DNA of 64,000 bases, from the NCBI RefSeq assembly GCF_000166295.1, contig NC_017506.1, forward strand, positions 3,534,001 through 3,598,000, read 5' to 3'. This DNA is from Marinobacter adhaerens HP15. Its GTDB lineage: Bacteria > Pseudomonadota > Gammaproteobacteria > Pseudomonadales > Oleiphilaceae. Both the position numbers and the translations under genes were made by a program. The notes under the pieces were generated by a model that was not told the origin of the DNA, did no database searches, and saw only the letters and a program-made list of their open reading frames with translations. Below are positions 60,443-64,000 of the stretch, piece by piece (position 1 is the stretch's first letter; every line of letters starts with the position of its first letter).

Positions 60443-61276
60443 TTACTCCACGCCGGTCTTCGCCAGAAGACGCCGGTACTCTTTTAAAACGCTTTCATCT
60501 TCTTTCGGATATTCCGGCGCCAGTTTCTGCAATTGCTCAGCCAGTATGGCTGCGACAATCGGGCGCGCCTGGGGCTTCCGATCGCCCGGCACGATAAACC
60601 AGGGTGCCTGCTCTGTATGGGTCGCGGCAATGGCTTCCTCGGCAAACGCTTCGTACTCCCTGCGTTTTTCCCAGCCATCGATATCGGACCGATCAAACTT
60701 CCAGCGCTTGCGCGGCTTGTCCAGACGCTTGAGAAGCCTCTGGCGATGCTCATCCTCAGACAGGTTGAGCCAGATCTTGATCACCGTGGTGCCCTCTTCC
60801 ACGAGATGATTCTCGAAGTTCCGGATGGAGCGGTAACGGTTTTCCCAGTTATAGCTGTCTGCTTCATGAACCGGCCAGACCCGTTCTGCGATCACAGCCT
60901 CATGATGGCTGCGATTGAAGGCGACCATCTCACCAAAGCCGGGCAGAAACGGCGTGACCCGCCAGAGAAAGTCATGGCGGGTTTCGGCCCCCCTCGGCCG
61001 GCTGAACGACCAGGCATGGAAACCAGCGGGGTCGGCGTAGGTTGCCAGAGTACGGATCAGGCTGTCTTTTCCACTGGTGTCCGGGCCGTGGGTAACCAAT
61101 AGAACCGCCCTGGACTGGTTGGCCCAGAGCCGGCGCTGGTATTCACCGATCTGATCCAGACTGGCTTCCAACCCTGGCAGGGTGGTGTCATCGCCATCCA
61201 GAAAAGTCGGGTAATCCCGGAATCTGGGTTTTCCAGGGTCGTAGAGAAAAGAACTGGCAAACGCCGACAATTTCAT
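60443..61276 (-). CDS. Polyphosphate kinase 2 family protein (PPK2)
   Basis: A 277-residue PPK2-fold kinase using polyphosphate to phosphorylate nucleotides. Walker A is LLVTHGPDTSGKDSLIRTLATY (around residue 65), the lid region includes SFSRPRGAETRHDFLWRVTPFLPGFG, and the Walker B segment is VIKIWLNLSEDEHRQRLLKRLDKPRKRWKF. The Gly-Lys-Asp P-loop form belongs to a PPK2 subgroup; class and nucleotide preference are not certain. The start is the ATG at 61276 (MKLSAFASSFLYDPGK); a longer frame extends to 61405 and would abut tatD. It sits 17 bases upstream of the dadA-like gene on the same strand. Confidence 0.9.
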   Translation of the reverse strand: MKLSAFASSFLYDPGKPRFRDYPTFLDGDDTTLPGLEASLDQIGEYQRRLWANQSRAVLLVTHGPDTSGKDSLIRTLATYADPAGFHAWSFSRPRGAETRHDFLWRVTPFLPGFGEMVAFNRSHHEAVIAERVWPVHEADSYNWENRYRSIRNFENHLVEEGTTVIKIWLNLSEDEHRQRLLKRLDKPRKRWKFDRSDIDGWEKRREYEAFAEEAIAATHTEQAPWFIVPGDRKPQARPIVAAILAEQLQKLAPEYPKEDESVLKEYRRLLAKTGVE

Positions 61277-61404
61277 CCAATGCTCCGTGCAAGTCCCTAT
61301 GAATGTAATACAGGTCAACAATCGTACAAACTGGTAAACTTGTAAGATTGAATTCACAGAATAGCAGCCCGAATACAGGTTGCGATGGAGTGTAGTACCC
61401 GGCA

Positions 61405-62214
61405 ATGAGTAAAAAACGTCGCGAGATTCCCGTATTCGATCAGCCGATCATCGAAACCCACTGTCACCTGGATTACCTCACGGACCGCCCGCTTGAGGAA
61501 ACCCTGGAGCAGGCAAAAGGGGTCAATATCGAGAAAGTGATCACCATTGCGGTGTCCCCGGACAACCTTGCCAGAGTACGCGAACTCAGCCAGGTTGCGC
61601 CTTGGGTTTATGGTACTCAGGGGATCCACCCCCACGATGCTGAAAGCTATTCTGATGACGTGGAAGCCGAAATCCGTGCCCACGCCCGGGACGAGAAGAT
61701 CGTTGCGGTGGGCGAGATCGGGCTGGACTATTTTTACGACAACGCCGACCGGGACGTGCAGCGCGAGGTGTTCCGGCGCCAGCTCCAGATCGCCTGTGAC
61801 ACAGACAGACCCGTGGTGATTCATAGCCGGGAAGCCGACGAGGATACCATCGAGATCCTGGGCGAGTTTGAGACCACCCTCAAGCGCCGTGGCGTCATTC
61901 ACAGCTTCACGTCCGGCCCCGGGCTTGCACGCTATGCCCTGGATCAGGGCTGGTGCCTGGGCTTCAACGGTATCACCACGTTCAACAAGGCGGAGAATGT
62001 ACGGGACATCGTGCGCATGGCGCCGATCGAGCAGATCCTGCTGGAAACCGATTCCCCCTTCCTGACCCCGGTGCCCTACCGCGGGAAGGAAAATGCACCG
62101 TTTTACCTGCCTTTTGTCGCCGAGAAAATCGCCGAGGTGAAAGAACTGCCTCTGGACGAGGTGATTGGTAAGACTTACGCAAACAGCCTGAGGACGTTTT
62201 TCCCCGGCGAATGA
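61405..62214 (+). CDS. TatD-family metal-dependent hydrolase
   Basis: A 269-residue TatD DNase/amidohydrolase-fold protein. Metal-binding blocks: IIETHCHLDYL (His-x-His), EIGLDYFYDNADRDVQREVF (catalytic Glu), PVVIHSREADEDTIEIL, VIHSFTSGPGLARYALDQGW and LLETDSPFLTPVPYRGKENAP. Members act as 3'-5' nucleases in repair or quality control. The start is the ATG at 61405, divergent from ppk2. It overlaps the following HD-GYP gene by four bases (ATGA), so the two are translationally coupled. Confidence 0.93.
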   Translation: MSKKRREIPVFDQPIIETHCHLDYLTDRPLEETLEQAKGVNIEKVITIAVSPDNLARVRELSQVAPWVYGTQGIHPHDAESYSDDVEAEIRAHARDEKIVAVGEIGLDYFYDNADRDVQREVFRRQLQIACDTDRPVVIHSREADEDTIEILGEFETTLKRRGVIHSFTSGPGLARYALDQGWCLGFNGITTFNKAENVRDIVRMAPIEQILLETDSPFLTPVPYRGKENAPFYLPFVAEKIAEVKELPLDEVIGKTYANSLRTFFPGE

Positions 62215-63419
62215 TCAAACGCGTCCCCATTTCAGCACTCAAGGTCGGCATGTACATAACCGACCTGAACAACGACTGGATTCCCCACAACACCCAGCGC
62301 AAGCGCGGTGTGATCAAAAAAGAGGAAACCATCGAGAAAATCCGCCGTATGGGCGTGGAGTTTGTCTATATCGATGCCTCGAAGGGGCTCGACACCCAGG
62401 ACTCGGAAACCGCCGCCGAGGTGGATCGCCGGAATGAGTCGGCCCTGCAAAAGGCGGGTGAACTGACGCCCGGCCTGCGGCCCTATGTACCACTTGCCGA
62501 AGAAATGGTCATCGCCCAGCAGATCCATAGCCAGGCCCAGGGGCTGGTGGGCGAGTTCATGAATCACGCCAAGGTGGGCGGCGCCATTGATGTGGCCCCC
62601 ATCCATCAGTTGGCAGACGAACTACAGCATTCTGTGCTCCGAAATGCCAACGCCCTGAGCTGTCTGGGACGCATCCGGGAAAAGGACAATTACCTGCTGG
62701 AACACTCGGTCAATCTGAGTGTGCTGATGTCCCTTTTCGGAAACTACCGGGGCCTGTCGTCTGACGTCCTGCACCAGACCATCGTTGGCGCCCTGCTCCA
62801 CGACCTTGGCAAGATCCTTACACCCGACGAGATACTGCACAAACCCGGCCGCCTGACTGCCGAAGAGTTCGAGGTGATGAAACTCCACGCCCGCCATTCA
62901 CGGGACATTCTGGCTACCACAGAGGGCATTGGCGAGCTCACCGTCATCACGGCGGCCCAGCACCACGAACGCCTCGACGGCACAGGCTATCCAGAGGGTC
63001 TGAAGGGTGATGAGATCTCGGAATACGGTCGCATGGTGGCGATCAGCGATGTATACGATGCCATCACCGCAGACCGGGTCTATCACAAGGGCATGACACC
63101 AACACAGGGTCTGAAGAAGCTTCTGGAGTGGAGCGGCACTCACCTCGATCCCAGTCTGGTCAAACAGTTTATCCGGTGCCTGGGCCTTTACCCGGTGGGC
63201 TCGCTGGTGCTTCTGGAAAGTGGTCGCCTTGGCGTCGTGGTTGAAGCCAATGAAAGTGACCAGAGGCTGCCGACTGTGCGCATTATGTACCACACCAAAT
63301 TCCGAATGCCGATCACGCTAGAAACCCTCGATCTCGCGAAACCGGGCACACAGGACCGGATTCTGCGAGCCGTTGATCCGGAAACCTACAAGATTGATGT
63401 CCGGAAATTCCTCGCCTGA
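62211..63419 (+). CDS. HD-GYP domain cyclic-di-GMP phosphodiesterase
   Basis: A 402-residue protein with an N-terminal DUF3391-type domain (MIKRVPISALKVGMYITDLN) and an HD-GYP catalytic domain from about residue 150. Signature residues are present: HD in GALLHDLGKILTPDE (about 197), LHARHSRDILATTEGI, and the GYP motif AQHHERLDGTGYPEGLKG (about 251). It should hydrolyse cyclic di-GMP, lowering its level and favouring motility. The start is the ATG at 62211 at the ATGA overlap with tatD. The convergent downstream gene encodes a GGDEF protein, the opposing activity. Confidence 0.94.
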   Translation: MIKRVPISALKVGMYITDLNNDWIPHNTQRKRGVIKKEETIEKIRRMGVEFVYIDASKGLDTQDSETAAEVDRRNESALQKAGELTPGLRPYVPLAEEMVIAQQIHSQAQGLVGEFMNHAKVGGAIDVAPIHQLADELQHSVLRNANALSCLGRIREKDNYLLEHSVNLSVLMSLFGNYRGLSSDVLHQTIVGALLHDLGKILTPDEILHKPGRLTAEEFEVMKLHARHSRDILATTEGIGELTVITAAQHHERLDGTGYPEGLKGDEISEYGRMVAISDVYDAITADRVYHKGMTPTQGLKKLLEWSGTHLDPSLVKQFIRCLGLYPVGSLVLLESGRLGVVVEANESDQRLPTVRIMYHTKFRMPITLETLDLAKPGTQDRILRAVDPETYKIDVRKFLA

Positions 63420-63470
63420 GAACGCTGACAGCCGCGGACAGCTCGGAATGGAGTGGTTCAACGGCTGCTA

Positions 63471-64000
63471 TCAGGAAGATGGATCAGAGAATCGGACATA
63501 GCGATTGCGGCCCCGGTGCTTGGCCTGATACATGGCCTGGTCGGCCTGGCGCAGGAGCTGGTCGCCGTCCAGATCCTCTGCCTGCGGGAACAGCGTGTAG
63601 CCGATACTGGCTGAAACTTCGACGCTGTGGTCCGCTACCCAGACCGGTTCGGCCACCCGGGCCAGCAAACGCATCAAGAGGCTTTCCAGGGCCGGATCGT
63701 CCTGAACATTCATGACAATGGCCGCGAACTCATCACCTCCGATCCGCGCCAGGGTGTCCTCTTCCCGGAGTTCCGAACGCATTCGGTGTGCGATCTCGAC
63801 CAGCAACTGGTCACCCGCCTCATGGCCGAAGGCATCGTTTACCGGCTTGAACTCGTCCAGATCAATATAAACCACAGCCAGTTTGCCGCTCTGTCGGCGT
63901 GTCAGGGCCATGGCCTGCTGCAACCGGTCGGCAAACAGAACCCGGTTAGGCATTCCGGTCAGGGCATCGTAATGGGCCATGATCCGGAGCTTTCTTTCCT
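63471..64000 (-). CDS. Diguanylate cyclase (GGDEF) protein, C-terminal part only
   Basis: The gene continues beyond the right edge; only the C-terminal 175 or so residues are visible. They form a GGDEF domain: MAHYDALTGMPNRVLFADRL, VVYIDLDEFKPVNDAFGHEAGDQLL, the catalytic ARIGGDEFAAIVM and the end SIGYTLFPQAEDLDGDQLLRQADQAMYQAKHRGRNRY. An inhibitory I-site RxxD (REED) lies five residues before GGDEF, so product feedback is likely. The ATG at 63980 is internal: the upstream reading ERKLRIM fits the usual linker to a PAS or sensory domain outside the window. Active residues are intact. Confidence 0.9.
   Translation of the reverse strand, partial: ERKLRIMAHYDALTGMPNRVLFADRLQQAMALTRRQSGKLAVVYIDLDEFKPVNDAFGHEAGDQLLVEIAHRMRSELREEDTLARIGGDEFAAIVMNVQDDPALESLLMRLLARVAEPVWVADHSVEVSASIGYTLFPQAEDLDGDQLLRQADQAMYQAKHRGRNRYVRFSDPSS

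Noticed and set aside
1..64000. Search for CRISPR arrays, tRNA/rRNA genes, insertion sequences, integrase or att sites
   Set aside because: No direct-repeat arrays, cloverleaf genes, transposases or integrases were recognised anywhere in the window.

Overview
The window looks like a chromosomal segment of a marine gammaproteobacterium, most likely Marinobacter or a close relative. This rests on the gene set and protein sequence style (FadE, RapA, CysZ, UbiF-type hydroxylase, PpnN, MnmH, ThiI, TmcA, a NifJ-type pyruvate oxidoreductase, a GacA/CsrB-type sRNA) and on the fairly high GC content. It is densely coded. I see no prophage, insertion sequence, CRISPR array, tRNA or rRNA.

Layout. 1-13435: the end of a Tat-exported PhoD-type phosphatase, a Yip1-like membrane protein, a GST, alanine dehydrogenase, a dienelactone hydrolase-family protein, PlsC, a cold-shock protein, CrcB/FluC, FadE, RapA, CysZ (with an apparent frameshift) and a VanZ-like protein. 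13431-13850: a CsrB-type regulatory RNA with a GacA-type operator, terminator and 14 GGA motifs. 13880-19264: a methyltransferase, MnmH, MscS, a YbaK-domain protein, a UbiF-like hydroxylase and HinT. 19417-25000: the pstSCAB-phoU phosphate operon with a Pho box. 25103-34628: a thioesterase, a dihydroorotate dehydrogenase-like gene coupled to nifJ, and a four-gene operon (fetA, fetB, an MFS transporter, a DUF3524 tRNA-queuosine mannosyltransferase-like protein), then a small outer-membrane protein. 34636-38808: an arsenic island with arsJ, its partner GAPDH, an ArsC-ArsR fusion and a divergent ACR3 pump. 38938-52785: UppP, UvrD, succinate-semialdehyde dehydrogenase, a histone-deacetylase-family enzyme (with an apparent frameshift), ThiI, PpnN, a cytochrome c, an enoyl-CoA hydratase-family enzyme, an ankyrin lipoprotein, TmcA and a DUF2237 protein. 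52872-64000: a second UvrD-like helicase, an OmpA/TSP3 protein, a DUF4124 protein, two head-to-head methyltransferases sharing a CATG start, a DadA-like oxidase, a PPK2 kinase, TatD, an HD-GYP protein and a GGDEF fragment.

The most unusual signal lies between genes. Four palindromic elements (19296-19393, 39765-39955, 42246-42341, 59014-59121) share a conserved core of two small hairpins with GGA in the loop. Each core is enclosed by a long, nearly perfect stem whose sequence differs completely from copy to copy. The GGA loops resemble those in the CsrB-like RNA of the same window, so these repeats may be RNA elements read by CsrA/RsmA. That last link is inference.

Two genes (cysZ, HDAC) show single-base T-run frameshifts near their starts. 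These are either sequence errors or real recoding or decay events. Start codons of several genes (rapA, fetA, ald, nifJ and others) were set from ribosome binding sites and family N-termini rather than from the longest open frame.
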